Assembly (NCBI RefSeq): GCF_900156725.1
Contig: NZ_FTOI01000010.1
Location: 62,001 to 126,000, forward strand
From: Kaistella chaponensis
GTDB taxonomy: Bacteria; Bacteroidota; Bacteroidia; Flavobacteriales; Weeksellaceae
DNA length: 64,000 bases
Direction: 5' to 3'
In this document: positions 52,577 to 62,666 of the stretch, piece by piece
Position numbering within the stretch: the stretch's first letter is position 1
How the letters are laid out: every line of letters starts with the position of its first letter
Notes under the pieces: generated by a model
The model's database searches: none
What the model saw: only the letters and a program-made list of their open reading frames with translations
What the model was told of the DNA's origin: nothing
Translations under genes and position numbers: made by a program

Positions 52577-53338
52577 ATGAAAAATATTTTTAGCTTATTC
52601 ATCATCTTATTTTTTAGTTGGGGTCATGCTCAAAAACTGGATAATATACAATCTGGGGAAGTCTTGAATTACCGAATTCATTACGGATTTCTGAATGCTG
52701 GAACCGCAACTTTAACAACCTTGAAAACCACTTACCAAGGAAAACCCCATTTTTATGTTAAAGGATACGGAAGAACATCCGGCGCAGTTCGTGCGTTTTT
52801 TAAGGTAGAAGATAATTACGAAAGTTTCATTAATTACAATACTGGATTGCCAAGTTTTTATGTGCGAAATGTGCAAGAAGGTTCATACACGCAGCATCTT
52901 GAAACTGCATTTAATCATGACAATAATACTTTGATCTTAAGTGATAAAGAAAAAAATACGTCGAAAGTTGTAAAATCTGTAAAAGATGTTCAAGACATGC
53001 TTTCTGCTTTTTATTATTTAAGAAGTTTAGATTCTACCGATTTAAAAGTGGGAAATGTAAAAAAACTAAAAGTTTGGATTGATGATGAATTATTTCCTTT
53101 CCAGCTCAAAGTGGTAGGAACAGAAAATGTAAATACCAAATTTGGAACAATCAATTGTTTAAAAATCGTTCCCCAAGTGATTAGTGGTCGTGTTTTTAAA
53201 GATAAAGAAGGTGTAACACTTTGGGTGAGCAATGATAAAAACCTGATCCCAATTGCTGTAAAAGCAGAACTTGCCGTTGGTTCTTTGAAAGCAAGTTTAG
53301 AGTCCTACAAAAATGTAAAATATCCGTTGAGATTTTAA
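52577..53338 (+). CDS. DUF3108 family secreted protein
   Basis: 253 aa from 52577 with a signal peptide (MKNIFSLFIILFFSWGHAQ) and the DUF3108 beta-sheet pattern (SGEVLNYRIHYGFLNAGTATL, FFKVEDNYESFINYNTGLP, GVTLWVSNDKNLIPI). Periplasmic or outer-membrane-associated. Function unknown; it resembles the LolA/LolB-like lipid-binding sheet group. Single gene with its own promoter and terminator. Confidence 0.8.
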   Translation: MKNIFSLFIILFFSWGHAQKLDNIQSGEVLNYRIHYGFLNAGTATLTTLKTTYQGKPHFYVKGYGRTSGAVRAFFKVEDNYESFINYNTGLPSFYVRNVQEGSYTQHLETAFNHDNNTLILSDKEKNTSKVVKSVKDVQDMLSAFYYLRSLDSTDLKVGNVKKLKVWIDDELFPFQLKVVGTENVNTKFGTINCLKIVPQVISGRVFKDKEGVTLWVSNDKNLIPIAVKAELAVGSLKASLESYKNVKYPLRF

Positions 53339-53364
53339 ATAAAATTTTCACCTTCAAAAATATA

Positions 53365-53390
53365 AAATCGGCTTTGGTCGATTTTTTTTT
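53365..53390 (+). terminator. terminator after the DUF3108 gene
   Basis: AAATCGGC and GTCGATTT pair (one wobble) around TTTG, followed by nine Ts. Confidence 0.72.
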
Positions 53391-53449
53391 GTGCGATGTA
53401 ACAAATTATATAAAATAGTTGTCTTATACATAATAAAACAAAAAACTTC

Positions 53450-55876
53450 ATGAAACCTCGATTACTGTCCACAGTTCTTCTATTTTTTTTCCTCCATTTA
53501 TTTTCGCAAAAAGCAGAAAATGATAGCATTCCGAGAAAAAAGATCGTTGCAGTAAAAACAAATAACACCATAAAAATCGATGGAATTTTCGATGAAGAAG
53601 CGTGGAGCAAGGCACCGATTGCCACTAATTTCATTCAGAGAAGTCCTGAAAATGGAGTTCCGGTTCCGGATTCTTTACGAACCGAAGTAAAAATCCTCTA
53701 CGATGATACGGGAGTTTACTTTGGTGCACAAATGTATGATCCACATCCCGAAAAAATCGCAAAAGAAATGGTAGAGCGAGATAACGTAGGTAATGATGAT
53801 ATATTTGGTGTTGTTTTAAATGGATATAATGACAAACAGCAAAGTTTAGAATTTCTGGTGATGCCGACTGGTGTACAATATGACGCGAAAATAACCAACG
53901 ATAATGGTGAAGATTCTTCCTGGAACGGAGTTTGGTATAGCGCCGCAAAAATCAATGAAAAAGGATGGTTTGCCGAAATTAAAATTCCGTACTCCGAATT
54001 GCGCTTTCCAAAAAACAAAGTTCAGGATTGGGGATTCAATATCGTGCGAAGAATTCAACGAACCAAAGTAATGTATGATTGGAATCTTGTGAACAACTAA
54101 AAAGGAAACTACAATCTTTACGATGGAATAATCCAAGGAATAGAAAATATAAAACCACCACTCCGCCTCTCCTTTATGCCATATATTTCTACTTATGTGA
54201 ATAATTTCGCAGGAAAAACCACAGGTAATTTTAATGGTGGAATGGATTTAAAATACGGAATTAACGACGCTTTTACCTTAGATGTTACGTTGATTCCCGA
54301 TTTTGGTCAAGCTTCTTTTGATAATACCATCTTAAATTTAACGCCTTTCGAACAGCAATTTTCTGAGCAGCGATCGTTCTTTACAGAAGGTACAGAATTA
54401 TTCAGCAAAGGTGATCTCTTTTATTCCCGAAGAGTTGGCGGCAATCCTTCACGCTATCCAAATGTGTCCGAAAACGAAACCGTGTCCGAATATCCCTCGA
54501 AAGTAAAACTATTCAATGCTTTTAAAATTTCGGGTCGCACCAAAAAAGGATTGGGAATCGGGATTTTTAATGGAGTCACTGAAAAAATGGAAGCTACCAT
54601 CACCGATAATAATTCCGGAGCGACCAGAAAAGAAGTCGTAGAACCGTGGACCAATTATAATGTTTTGGTTTTTGATCAACGTTTTCATGAAAATTCATCA
54701 GTTACATTGGTCAATACAAATACTACGAGAACCGGAGATTTTCGCGATGCTAATGCAACCGGACTTTTATGGAACATCAGCAACAAAGCAAATACCTACA
54801 GCTACTACGGAAATATAAAAGGAAGTTGGGTGATGGATGACGGAACCAAATTTGGAAGCAGAGGAACCGTAGGAGTTGGAAAATTTTCCGGTCAAAACCG
54901 CTTTGAACTCCTTGCCAATTACGTGAATAAAGATTGGGACATCAACGATTTAGGATTTTCAACTTCCACCAATTATGCAAGTTATAGAGGATGGTACGGT
55001 TATAGAGCTTTAAAACCCACCAAAAAATTCAACAATATTTTCCTTAATTTCAATTTGAATTACGACCATCGCTTAGATAACTTTCTGTATTCAAATTTTA
55101 GGTTCAATCATAATAATCAGTTTACGAATAAAAACTTCGAAAGTTTCGGTGGCGGAATTGAATTTACCCCTTTTGGTGAAAACGACATTTATGAACCACG
55201 AACGTTCACACGCCATTTAAAAGTTCCCGGATATTTCGATAGCTGGATTTGGTTCGAAAGCGACAGTCGAAAAAAATTACAGTTCAACGTCAATTTCGAT
55301 TATTATGCTTACGATTCAAAGGCCAGAAATAAAGTAAGTACCTCTTTATACCTTCGCTATAGAGCTACAGATCAACTCAATTTAGTTTGGCAGTTCAATC
55401 CTGTTTTCAGCAATAATGAAATCGGTTTTGCAGGAAAAGACAGCAACAATATTTACATGGGAAGAAGACAACGAAACACCTACGAAAACAGCATTTCTGG
55501 AAAATATACCTTAAATAATAAAATGGCACTATCATTAGCGTTCCGTCATTATTTTTCAGATGTTACGTACAAGCAGTTTTATTCCTTAAATACCGATGGA
55601 AGCATTAATCCCGATACCAATTTCACGAAAAATACAAACGGAACGTTCAATTCTTGGAATGTAGATTTGCGCTATTCATGGTGGTTTGCTCCTGGAAGTC
55701 AGTTAACATTGCTTTATAGAAATGCCATTCAAAATTATCTTGATACTTCCAGAATGACGGTAACAAATAATTTCGAAACCCTTTTCGATGAACCGATGGT
55801 CAATAACCTTTCTTTGAAAGTAACGTATTTTATAGATTATAATCGAGCGAAACACTGGTTTAAAAAAGGATCGTAA
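53450..55876 (+). pseudogene. DUF5916 outer-membrane protein gene interrupted by one in-frame TAA
   Basis: Signal peptide (MKPRLLSTVLLFFFLHLFSQ), then a CBM9-like beta sandwich (IKIDGIFDEEAWSKAPI ... WFAEIKIPYSELRF). Frame stops at TAA 54098-54100 after YDWNLVNN, but the same frame goes on (KGNYNLYDGI, then PPLRLSFMPYISTYV) and runs to 55876 through the DUF5916 barrel domain (DVTLIPDFGQASFD, EQRSFFTEGTELF, then FIDYNRAKHWF). The full frame is 808 codons, the usual size. Only one codon is at fault, so the gene is broken by a single substitution, or the base is wrong. Family role is unknown; it is thought to bind carbohydrate at the outer membrane. Confidence 0.85.
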
Positions 55877-55899
55877 ACGAGTCCTGAAAATGATTATAA

Positions 55900-55933
55900 A
55901 AAAAACTTCCAAAAAATATTGGAAGTTTTTTTT
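55900..55933. terminator. bidirectional terminator between DUF5916 and pheS
   Basis: AAAACTTCCAA and TTGGAAGTTTT form a perfect stem with an AAAATA loop and T tracts on both sides. Confidence 0.8.
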
Positions 55934-55948
55934 ATTTAAAATATTGAT

Positions 55949-56959
55949 TTAAAGCGATTTAAACTGCTCCAACATTCTCTTGTCATTTTCAAAAAACATA
56001 CGAATGTCGCTCATCTGATACATCAACATGGCGATTCGTTCGATTCCCATTCCAAAAGCGTAACCAGAATATTTATCGGCATCAATATTTACATTTTTCA
56101 AAACCGCAGGATCCACCATTCCGCAACCCATAATTTCAAGCCAACCTGTTCCTTTGGTAATTCTGTAATCTGTTTCAGAATTCAAACCCCAATAAACATC
56201 AACTTCCGCACTTGGTTCGGTGAACGGAAAATAGGAAGGTCTTAATCTGATTTTCGATTTTCCGAAAAGTTCGGTAGTGAAAAACTGAATCGTTTGTTTA
56301 AGATCGGCAAAACTTACATTTTCGTCGATATACAAACCTTCTATTTGATGGAAAATACAGTGTGAACGCGAAGAAATTGCTTCATTTCTGAAAACCCTTC
56401 CCGGAGATAAAATCCTGATCGGCGGTTGGTTTTCCTCCATATATCGAATCTGAACCGAAGAAGTATGCGTTCTGAGCAAAAGATCAGGATTGGTTTCGAT
56501 GAAAAAAGTATCCTGCATATCGCGCGCTGGATGATATTCCGGCAAATTAAGCGCGGTAAAATTATGCCAATCGTCTTCAATTTCCGGTCCGTCTGCAATG
56601 GCAAAACCAATAGATTTAAAGATCTCAATAATTCTGTTTTTCACCAAATTGATCGGATGGCGTGATCCTAATTCCGAGGGAAATCCCGGTCTGGTCAAAT
56701 CTTCTTTTTCGAGAATCAAGGTAGAACTTGTCGCAGATTTCAAATCTTCCAATTTGGTTTCAACAGCTTGTTTTAGGGTATTAATTTTCTGCCCGAATTC
56801 TTTTTTCTGTTCGTTGGGAACTTCTTTGAACTGCGCCAAAATATCATTAATCAACCCTTTTTTACCACTAAATTTAATGCGGAATTGCTCAATTTCATCT
56901 TTACTTACCGTACTGAAATTACTTACTTCAACCAATAATTCCTCAATTTTTTCTAACAT
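55949..56959 (-). CDS. pheS: phenylalanyl-tRNA synthetase alpha subunit
   Basis: 336 aa from the ATG at 56959, chosen because the -7 box at 56981-56988 leaves too little room for the longer frame. N-terminal coiled coil (about 1-85) is followed by class II motifs: [33 protein letters not shown], motif 2 [20 protein letters not shown] and motif 3 [14 protein letters not shown]. It charges tRNA-Phe with PheT, which is not nearby. Confidence 0.95.
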   Translation of the reverse strand: MLEKIEELLVEVSNFSTVSKDEIEQFRIKFSGKKGLINDILAQFKEVPNEQKKEFGQKINTLKQAVETKLEDLKSATSSTLILEKEDLTRPGFPSELGSRHPINLVKNRIIEIFKSIGFAIADGPEIEDDWHNFTALNLPEYHPARDMQDTFFIETNPDLLLRTHTSSVQIRYMEENQPPIRILSPGRVFRNEAISSRSHCIFHQIEGLYIDENVSFADLKQTIQFFTTELFGKSKIRLRPSYFPFTEPSAEVDVYWGLNSETDYRITKGTGWLEIMGCGMVDPAVLKNVNIDADKYSGYAFGMGIERIAMLMYQMSDIRMFFENDKRMLEQFKSL

Positions 56960-56980
56960 TTCTTTAAATATAATTGGGTA

Positions 56981-56988
56981 CAAAAATA
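56981..56988 (-). promoter_or_regulatory. -7 element TATTTTTG of pheS
   Basis: On the minus strand the box matches TAnnTTTG and lies 21 bp upstream of the ATG at 56959. Confidence 0.6.
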
Positions 56989-57091
56989 CGATTTTTCAAC
57001 GAAAACGATGAACTGCCATCTCACAAAGATTGGATATCAAGTACAGATAACACCAAATACGTGCAATTTTTTTGTGATTTTACTTTAAAAA

Positions 57092-57664
57092 CTATCTTAT
57101 GAAATCTAAAAACTGCTCGATAGCTTTTTTTCGATGGCTGATTTTGTTTTTTTCCTCCGCTTTCATTTCTGCAAAAGTAATGTCATAGTGGTCTGGAATA
57201 AAAATAGGATCATAACCAAATCCTTTTTCGCCCCGAATTTCTTTGGTCAAATTACCATAAACTCGGCCTTCAAAATAGTTCACTCCAGTTTCGTCAACCA
57301 AACACATTACGGTAATAAAATAGGCTTTGCGATTTTCATTACCCTTCAATTCCTCCAAGACTTTTGCCATGTTTTTTGCAAAATCATGATTTCCTGCATA
57401 TCGCGCAGAATAAATTCCTGGTCTTCCGTCTAAAGCTTCTACAACCAAACCAGAATCGTCGCCAAGACTTGCTTTTCCGGTATGCTCAAAACAGTATTTT
57501 GCTTTAATGAGCGCATTGTCGTGAAAAGTTAATCCGTCTTCTACAATTTCATCGTGAATATGATAATCTGTTAAAGAAGTGACCTTGAATTGGTCTCCTA
57601 AAATTTGTTGAATTTCTTCCTTTTTATGCTGATTGTGCGTTGCGATGAGGATTTCTTTGGTCAT
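57092..57664 (-). CDS. rdgB: non-canonical purine NTP pyrophosphatase (RdgB/HAM1)
   Basis: 190 aa from the ATG at 57664. The HAM1 landmarks are ILIATHNQHKKEEI, GLTFHDNALIKAKY, LGDDSGLVVEAL (catalytic Asp), GRPGIYSARYAG and GFGYDPIFIPD. It removes dITP and XTP from the nucleotide pool. It starts 47 bp after the CPBP protease stop; the long upstream frame overlapping that gene is not used. Confidence 0.93.
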   Translation of the reverse strand: MTKEILIATHNQHKKEEIQQILGDQFKVTSLTDYHIHDEIVEDGLTFHDNALIKAKYCFEHTGKASLGDDSGLVVEALDGRPGIYSARYAGNHDFAKNMAKVLEELKGNENRKAYFITVMCLVDETGVNYFEGRVYGNLTKEIRGEKGFGYDPIFIPDHYDITFAEMKAEEKNKISHRKKAIEQFLDFIR

Positions 57665-57711
57665 GAGTAATGAATGATGCGTGATAATTAATGAGTAATT
57701 TTTAGAAATGA

Positions 57712-58545
57712 TTAATTTTCGGAATAATGAACGCGGTATTTCTTCATAAAAAGATAGTAGAATACGCTGAATAAAACAATTCCCACTCCTAAAATGAGCC
57801 ATTCTGAAACTTTGAAAGTATCTGCAAAACTCTCCGTTTGTCCATAAAAAACAAGAATGGAAGAAACCAAATTATTGAAAGCATGCAAAAGAATGGATAA
57901 AAGCAATGATTTAGTTTTGTAATAAACCAATCCTAGAACAGAACCGAGCAAAACCGCACCTACAAATTGCCACGGATTCCCATGAACCACTCCAAAAACG
58001 AGTGCTGCAATTGCAATCGCTTTCCAGGGTTTTACGCCTTTGTTGATTAATCCTTTCTGAATAATTCCACGGAAAACGATTTCCTCAAAGATGGGCGCCA
58101 TAATGACAGCTAAAAAAATCAATGTTCCTTTATCGGAAGTCATCTGCTCCATCATTTTTGAAAAATATTGATAATATTCCCCGAAAAAGGGACCACTTAT
58201 CGGGATTTGAGCGGTAACAAATTCCCCGATCAACATCATTCCAAACATCATTGGGAAAATTAAAAGATAAGTAACAAAATTAGTAGGCGAGAAATTAAAG
58301 TTCAGTTTTCTACCTGTTTGTGGTCTTGCAATAAAATAATCAAAAGCGAAGATGGCTCCCAAAAATCCGGCGGCATTGGCAATTAATAAATAAAAATCTT
58401 GGTATTGCAGATTTTCTTTCAAGGCAAAAATAGAAATTACATTCGCGATTGCGACGATCGAACTGCCTACAATCATACCGCCAATTAAGGCTAAAGTTCC
58501 TTGCCAATTGAATATATAATTATTTTTGAGATCATTTTTTTCCAT
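57712..58545 (-). CDS. CPBP-family intramembrane glutamic protease
   Basis: 277 aa with about eight membrane helices. The active-site motifs are E-E-x-x-x-R in FEEIVFRGIIQ (about 155-163), H in GVVHGNPWQF and HAFNN further on, as in ABI/CAAX-like proteases. It sits in the inner membrane; substrate unknown. It may be co-transcribed with rdgB. Confidence 0.87.
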   Translation of the reverse strand: MEKNDLKNNYIFNWQGTLALIGGMIVGSSIVAIANVISIFALKENLQYQDFYLLIANAAGFLGAIFAFDYFIARPQTGRKLNFNFSPTNFVTYLLIFPMMFGMMLIGEFVTAQIPISGPFFGEYYQYFSKMMEQMTSDKGTLIFLAVIMAPIFEEIVFRGIIQKGLINKGVKPWKAIAIAALVFGVVHGNPWQFVGAVLLGSVLGLVYYKTKSLLLSILLHAFNNLVSSILVFYGQTESFADTFKVSEWLILGVGIVLFSVFYYLFMKKYRVHYSEN

Positions 58546-58685
58546 TTATTTCCGTTTCAGCAAAGGTAATTTTTTTTAACACCCCATCAAAATTCAAAGA
58601 ATTTTGCGACCCCTCTGTGAGACGGGAATTTTTCCATTTTCAAGTCTCACAAAAAAACACGATTTTTGCAGTCTCAAAATTTATT

Positions 58686-60284
58686 ATGTCAGAACTGATC
58701 AAGGAAATAGAAAGAAGAAAAACCTTCGGAATTATCTCGCATCCCGATGCGGGAAAAACCACGCTTACTGAAAAACTGCTTCTTTTTGGAGGCGCTATTC
58801 AAGAAGCTGGAGCCGTAAAATCTAACAAAATTAAAAAAGGCGCCACTTCCGATTTTATGGAAATTGAAAGACAGAGAGGAATTTCTGTAGCGACTTCCGT
58901 TTTGGCTTTTGAATATAAAAATCACAAAATAAACATCCTCGATACTCCCGGTCACAAAGATTTTGCGGAAGATACGTATCGAACTTTAACCGCTGTGGAT
59001 TCGGTCATCGTCGTAATCGATGTTGCAAAAGGAGTCGAAGAACAAACGGAAAAACTCGTGAAAGTTTGCCGAATGAGGAATATTCCCATGCTGGTTTTCA
59101 TCAATAAATTAGACCGTGAAGGAAAAGATGCCTTTGATTTATTAGATGAAGTGGAACAAAAACTAGGTTTAACCGTAGTTCCGCTTTCTTTACCTATCGG
59201 AATGGGCGGCGATTTTCAAGGAATTTATAATATCTGGGAAAATAATATTCAGTTATTTTTAGAAGAGAAAAAACAGAAAGTTGGCGAAGCGATCAAATTT
59301 GATGACATCAATGATTCTAAAATTGATGAAATCATCGGTGCAAAAGCGGCTTCCAATTTAAGAGAAGAGCTGGAATTGGTGCAATCGGTTTATCCAGAAT
59401 TTAACCGAGAAGATTATTTGAATGGGGATTTACAGCCAGTTTTCTTTGGTTCTGCCTTAAATAATTTCGGAGTTCGGGAATTGTTGGATGCTTTTATCGA
59501 AATCGCGCCAAAACCTCAACCGAAAGAAAGCGATACAAGACTCGTAGAACCTGAAGAAAAACAATTTACCGGTTTTATCTTTAAAATTCACGCCAACATG
59601 GATCCGAAACACCGCGACCGATTGGCTTTCGTGAAAATCGTATCTGGAACCTTTAAGAGAAATGAAAATTATTTATTGGTAAGAGAAAACAAAAAAATGA
59701 AGTTTTCTTCGCCAAACGCCTTTTTCGCAGACAAAAAAGAAGTGGTTGACGAAAGTTTTCCGGGAGATATTGTAGGACTTCACGATACTGGAAATTTCAG
59801 AATTGGCGATACTTTGACAGGTGGCGAAAAAATATCTTTCAAAGGTGTTCCTAGTTTTTCTCCGGAACATTTCCGCTATATCAATAATGATGATCCGTTG
59901 AAAGCGAAACAATTGGCAAAAGGAATCGATCAGTTGATGGATGAAGGAGTGGCGCAATTATTCACGCTCGAAATGAACAACCGGAAAATTATTGGAACTG
60001 TTGGTGCGCTTCAATACGAAGTTATTCAGTACCGATTGGAACATGAATACGGCGCAAAATGCAATTACGAACCGCTTTCAATTCACAAAGCATGTTGGAT
60101 TGAAGCAGACGAAAAATCAGAAGAGTTCAAGGAATTCGCACGTTTGAAACAGCGATTTATGGCGAAAGACAAATACGGACAACCTGTTTTCTTGGCAGAT
60201 TCTTCGTTTACGATTCACATGACGCAAGAGAAGTTCCCGAATGTGAAACTGCATTTTATCAGTGAATTTAAGAATGCACAATAA
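58686..60284 (+). CDS. prfC: peptide chain release factor 3
   Basis: 532 aa from 58686. All GTPase boxes are intact: SHPDAGKTTLTEKLL (G1), GISVATS (G2), DTPGHKDF (G3), NKLDREG (G4), then the domain with KIHANMDPKHRDRLAF and the C-terminal LHFISEFKNAQ. It recycles RF1/RF2 after peptide release. Normal length and no odd residue, so nothing suggests weak termination in this host. Confidence 0.95.
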   Translation: MSELIKEIERRKTFGIISHPDAGKTTLTEKLLLFGGAIQEAGAVKSNKIKKGATSDFMEIERQRGISVATSVLAFEYKNHKINILDTPGHKDFAEDTYRTLTAVDSVIVVIDVAKGVEEQTEKLVKVCRMRNIPMLVFINKLDREGKDAFDLLDEVEQKLGLTVVPLSLPIGMGGDFQGIYNIWENNIQLFLEEKKQKVGEAIKFDDINDSKIDEIIGAKAASNLREELELVQSVYPEFNREDYLNGDLQPVFFGSALNNFGVRELLDAFIEIAPKPQPKESDTRLVEPEEKQFTGFIFKIHANMDPKHRDRLAFVKIVSGTFKRNENYLLVRENKKMKFSSPNAFFADKKEVVDESFPGDIVGLHDTGNFRIGDTLTGGEKISFKGVPSFSPEHFRYINNDDPLKAKQLAKGIDQLMDEGVAQLFTLEMNNRKIIGTVGALQYEVIQYRLEHEYGAKCNYEPLSIHKACWIEADEKSEEFKEFARLKQRFMAKDKYGQPVFLADSSFTIHMTQEKFPNVKLHFISEFKNAQ

Positions 60285-60321
60285 ATGATGTCTCGTTGAT
60301 TAGGCTGATTTTGGAGAGAAT

Positions 60322-60354
60322 GAACCTTATCAAGGTTTAAAACCTTGACAAGGT
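60322..60354. repeat. 33-bp near-perfect palindrome (REP-like)
   Basis: AACCTTATCAAGGTTT pairs with the following AAACCTTGACAAGGTT with one mismatch around a single base. Each arm contains a CAAGGTT/AACCTTG unit. Sequences built from AACCTTG/CAAGGTT are frequent intergenic palindromes in flavobacteria as far as I recall; function unknown. Confidence 0.55.
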
Positions 60355-60632
60355 TGGAATCCTTTTATTAGTGAATTTAAGCAGCAATAGTATTTTCAAG
60401 AACAAAAACATTTTCGCTCTATATTTTTAAAACAACAATCAGCTCAGCTTTTTTTAAGGAGAAATAGGGTTTATAAAAGTGCACTTCATTTGTAGTAATG
60501 AGGTTTCGAAAGAAATATTAACTTTTGTATTTCCTGCCTTGAAAACTTGATGATTCGAAGAATAATTGGAAACAAACCTCTTCTTCAAGTTTGTAAAGTT
60601 CTTGTAAATTGATTTGCAAAAGCCAAAAAATC

Positions 60633-60664
60633 AAGCTCTTAATCTTTTTAAGAGCTTTTTTTTA
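60633..60664 (+). terminator. strong terminator hairpin before the DUF4349 gene
   Basis: AAGCTCTTAA and TTAAGAGCTT form a perfect 10-bp stem with a TCTTT loop, then eight Ts. It lies about 350 bp after prfC, so a small transcript may end here. Confidence 0.75.
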
Positions 60665-60718
60665 TTTTGAAAGGAATACTATTTGATTCTACTTCTAGTT
60701 ATAAAACCAAATAAAATC

Positions 60719-61864
60719 ATGAAGAAAATCCTTCTTTCCTTTTTTATTGCGAGTGCATTAATTTCTTGTGATAAAAACACCATTCAGCAAACCACAGATT
60801 CTATAAAAAGTGCAGACAGTCTGTTCACCAAAGCAAATGACGGTCTGAAAACTTTGGATTCTATTTCCAAAACCATTAATGATTCTAATGGCATTCCAAA
60901 CAAAGTTATTCTTCCAGAAATTCAGAAACAGAAAAAAGTAATCGACAGTACCTTCAGAAATGGTGGTTACCAAATTGACTCCATTAATAAAGAGATTGAA
61001 AAAATTACAAAAAATGTCGGGGTCGGAACGGAAGTCGTGAAAACGTTGGATTCTGCGAATGAATCTATTAAAAATGGTGAAAGTGCCATTAAAGTTCTAA
61101 CCAAGGCAGCTGATCAAATCATTAACCAAACAAAACGCCAAACACCGACAGAAAGACCGTCTCCCAATACTGCGGAAAAAAATCAAAATAATACCGTGGT
61201 TATTCCACCCATTGTGGAGCGAAATCCATTGGTGAAAACAGCCAAAATAGAAATTGAAGTCGAAAATCTGGAAACTGCGAAATCGCTTTTGCAAGAGAAA
61301 ATCAGAGCGAACAATGCCGATTTGGTGACAGAAAATTACAGTCAGACGGAAGGTTTTCAAAGAGAATATGTAACGGTGAAAGTGCCGCTCAATCATTTTG
61401 ATCAATTGGTGGATGATGTTTCTGCGGAAATTGGAACTTTAAAAACAAAAGAACTCACCGCTGAAGGAATGGATTATGTTTCTGGACAAATGGGCGATGT
61501 AGAAATTACATTGGTTCAAAATGACCAACTCGCGGGAAACGCTTTAAGTAAAGGCGAAACGGAAAAAGACTCCAATACTTTCGGCTCTAAATCTTCAAAT
61601 GCTTTTATGGATGGTTTTGCGGTTTTAGGAACCGTGTTTATTGCGATTCTTCCTTTTTGGCCATTGTTCCTCATTGCAGGACTTATTTGGTATTTTGTGC
61701 GCAGAAACAAGCGAAATAAAGAACAGAAAGCCCTTGAAAACATCCAACCAGAATCAAACCCAGAACCCATTCAAAAAGAGGAAATTCCAACAGAAAGCAT
61801 TGAGAAAACGGAAACCGCAAAAAATGATCAACCCGATTATTCCAAATATTTACCGAAAGAATAA
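60719..61864 (+). CDS. DUF4349 family lipoprotein
   Basis: 381 aa from the ATG at 60719. Lipobox ends at C17 (ASALISC). A long helical part with Asp/Ser-rich repeats (about 20-140) precedes the DUF4349 domain (AKIEIEVENLETAKSLLQEK ... YVTVKVPLNHFDQLVDDV), then one membrane helix (about 310-330) and a charged tail. Layout fits the family, whose role is not known; an envelope-stress sensor is possible. Confidence 0.8.
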   Translation: MKKILLSFFIASALISCDKNTIQQTTDSIKSADSLFTKANDGLKTLDSISKTINDSNGIPNKVILPEIQKQKKVIDSTFRNGGYQIDSINKEIEKITKNVGVGTEVVKTLDSANESIKNGESAIKVLTKAADQIINQTKRQTPTERPSPNTAEKNQNNTVVIPPIVERNPLVKTAKIEIEVENLETAKSLLQEKIRANNADLVTENYSQTEGFQREYVTVKVPLNHFDQLVDDVSAEIGTLKTKELTAEGMDYVSGQMGDVEITLVQNDQLAGNALSKGETEKDSNTFGSKSSNAFMDGFAVLGTVFIAILPFWPLFLIAGLIWYFVRRNKRNKEQKALENIQPESNPEPIQKEEIPTESIEKTETAKNDQPDYSKYLPKE

Positions 61865-61903
61865 GTGGAACACTTTAAAAAGAGAAAATGAGAAAGCGTT
61901 GAA

Positions 61904-62143
61904 TCAACTTAGCTTTCCGCCTGTCATCACATAAAAAAAGATTCCAGCTGCGATTAGTAAAACAACGTAAATAATGGTGAGGATTTTTTGCTTCTTTAAA
62001 ATTGATAAAAGCAATATGCCTAAAATCCCAACCACCAAAACACTCATTTTCTGATTCGGATCTTTGAGAAACAGAGAAACAGCGATGAGTCCTAAAGACA
62101 GCAAATGAACAACACGTTCTCTTTTTAATATCAATTCTTTCAT
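61904..62143 (-). CDS. small membrane protein
   Basis: 79 aa from the ATG at 62143. Three hydrophobic segments (about 11-22, 33-47, 52-71) and a Lys-rich loop, Gly-Lys-Leu-Ser end. No family recognised. The upstream hairpin (62155-62191) separates it from the next gene, and a TATTTTTG box inside the hairpin's T tract would give a leaderless message. Moderate confidence. Confidence 0.55.
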   Translation of the reverse strand: MKELILKRERVVHLLSLGLIAVSLFLKDPNQKMSVLVVGILGILLLSILKKQKILTIIYVVLLIAAGIFFYVMTGGKLS

Positions 62144-62154
62144 GGCCCAAAAAT

Positions 62155-62191
62155 AAGAAATCCTTTCAACTGTTTGAAAGGATTTCTTTTT
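62155..62191. terminator. perfect 15-bp stem hairpin, bidirectional terminator
   Basis: AAGAAATCCTTTCAA and TTGAAAGGATTTCTT pair perfectly around a CTGT loop, with T tracts on both strands. Confidence 0.78.
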
Positions 62192-62284
62192 ATATTTCAA
62201 ATGAATTTTTTGACTGTTCATCATGGGTCATTTGCAATCGCCAAATTGAGCGTTACTGGACTTTAAAATCCAATTATTGCTTGG

Positions 62285-62650
62285 CTATTTCATGTTCACC
62301 ACTTTATCTACAACATAAGTGGTATTTCCGCGCCACGGAAGAACACCGTGGTATTCTTTGTAATGCAAATCGAAGGTTTTTCCGTTGTTCTCTTCTAACT
62401 GTTTAAAAACCACTTCGTCTTCAATCGAAAATTCGAACTCATAGCTCGTTAAACTTCCGGTTTTTGAGTTGGCTCCGAAACCTTGTTGAATGAGTTTTCC
62501 TTCGTAAGTTTTGAAGATATTTCCCTTTTTCACTGCATAATTTAAGACTCCAGATTTTACGCCTTCACCAAAGACGAAATAGTATTTGTAATAAACAAAT
62601 CCACTAATAAAGAGGAGAACAGCAACCAGAATGATCCAAAAATATTTCAT
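62285..62650 (-). CDS. hypothetical membrane-anchored protein
   Basis: 121 aa. One N-terminal helix (about 4-22) anchors a beta-rich domain (GKLIQQGFGANSKTGSLTSYEFEFS, then KTFDLHYKEYHGVLPWRGNTTYVVDKV). The pattern recurs in flavobacteria, but I cannot name a family. It starts 17 bp after the acyl-CoA dehydrogenase stop, so the two may share a transcript. Confidence 0.65.
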   Translation of the reverse strand: MKYFWIILVAVLLFISGFVYYKYYFVFGEGVKSGVLNYAVKKGNIFKTYEGKLIQQGFGANSKTGSLTSYEFEFSIEDEVVFKQLEENNGKTFDLHYKEYHGVLPWRGNTTYVVDKVVNMK

Positions 62651-62666
62651 GAAGTGGGAGTTTTTA

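Larger units (their letters stand above)
60285..60718. other. intergenic region between prfC and the DUF4349 gene
   Basis: About 430 bp without a gene. It contains the palindrome at 60322-60354, AT-rich sequence with many stops, and the terminator at 60633-60664. Confidence 0.5.

Noticed and set aside
50361-55876. Genetic code change with TAA as sense
   Set aside because: Most genes in the window end with TAA as the true stop, so reassignment is not plausible; local mutations or errors are simpler.
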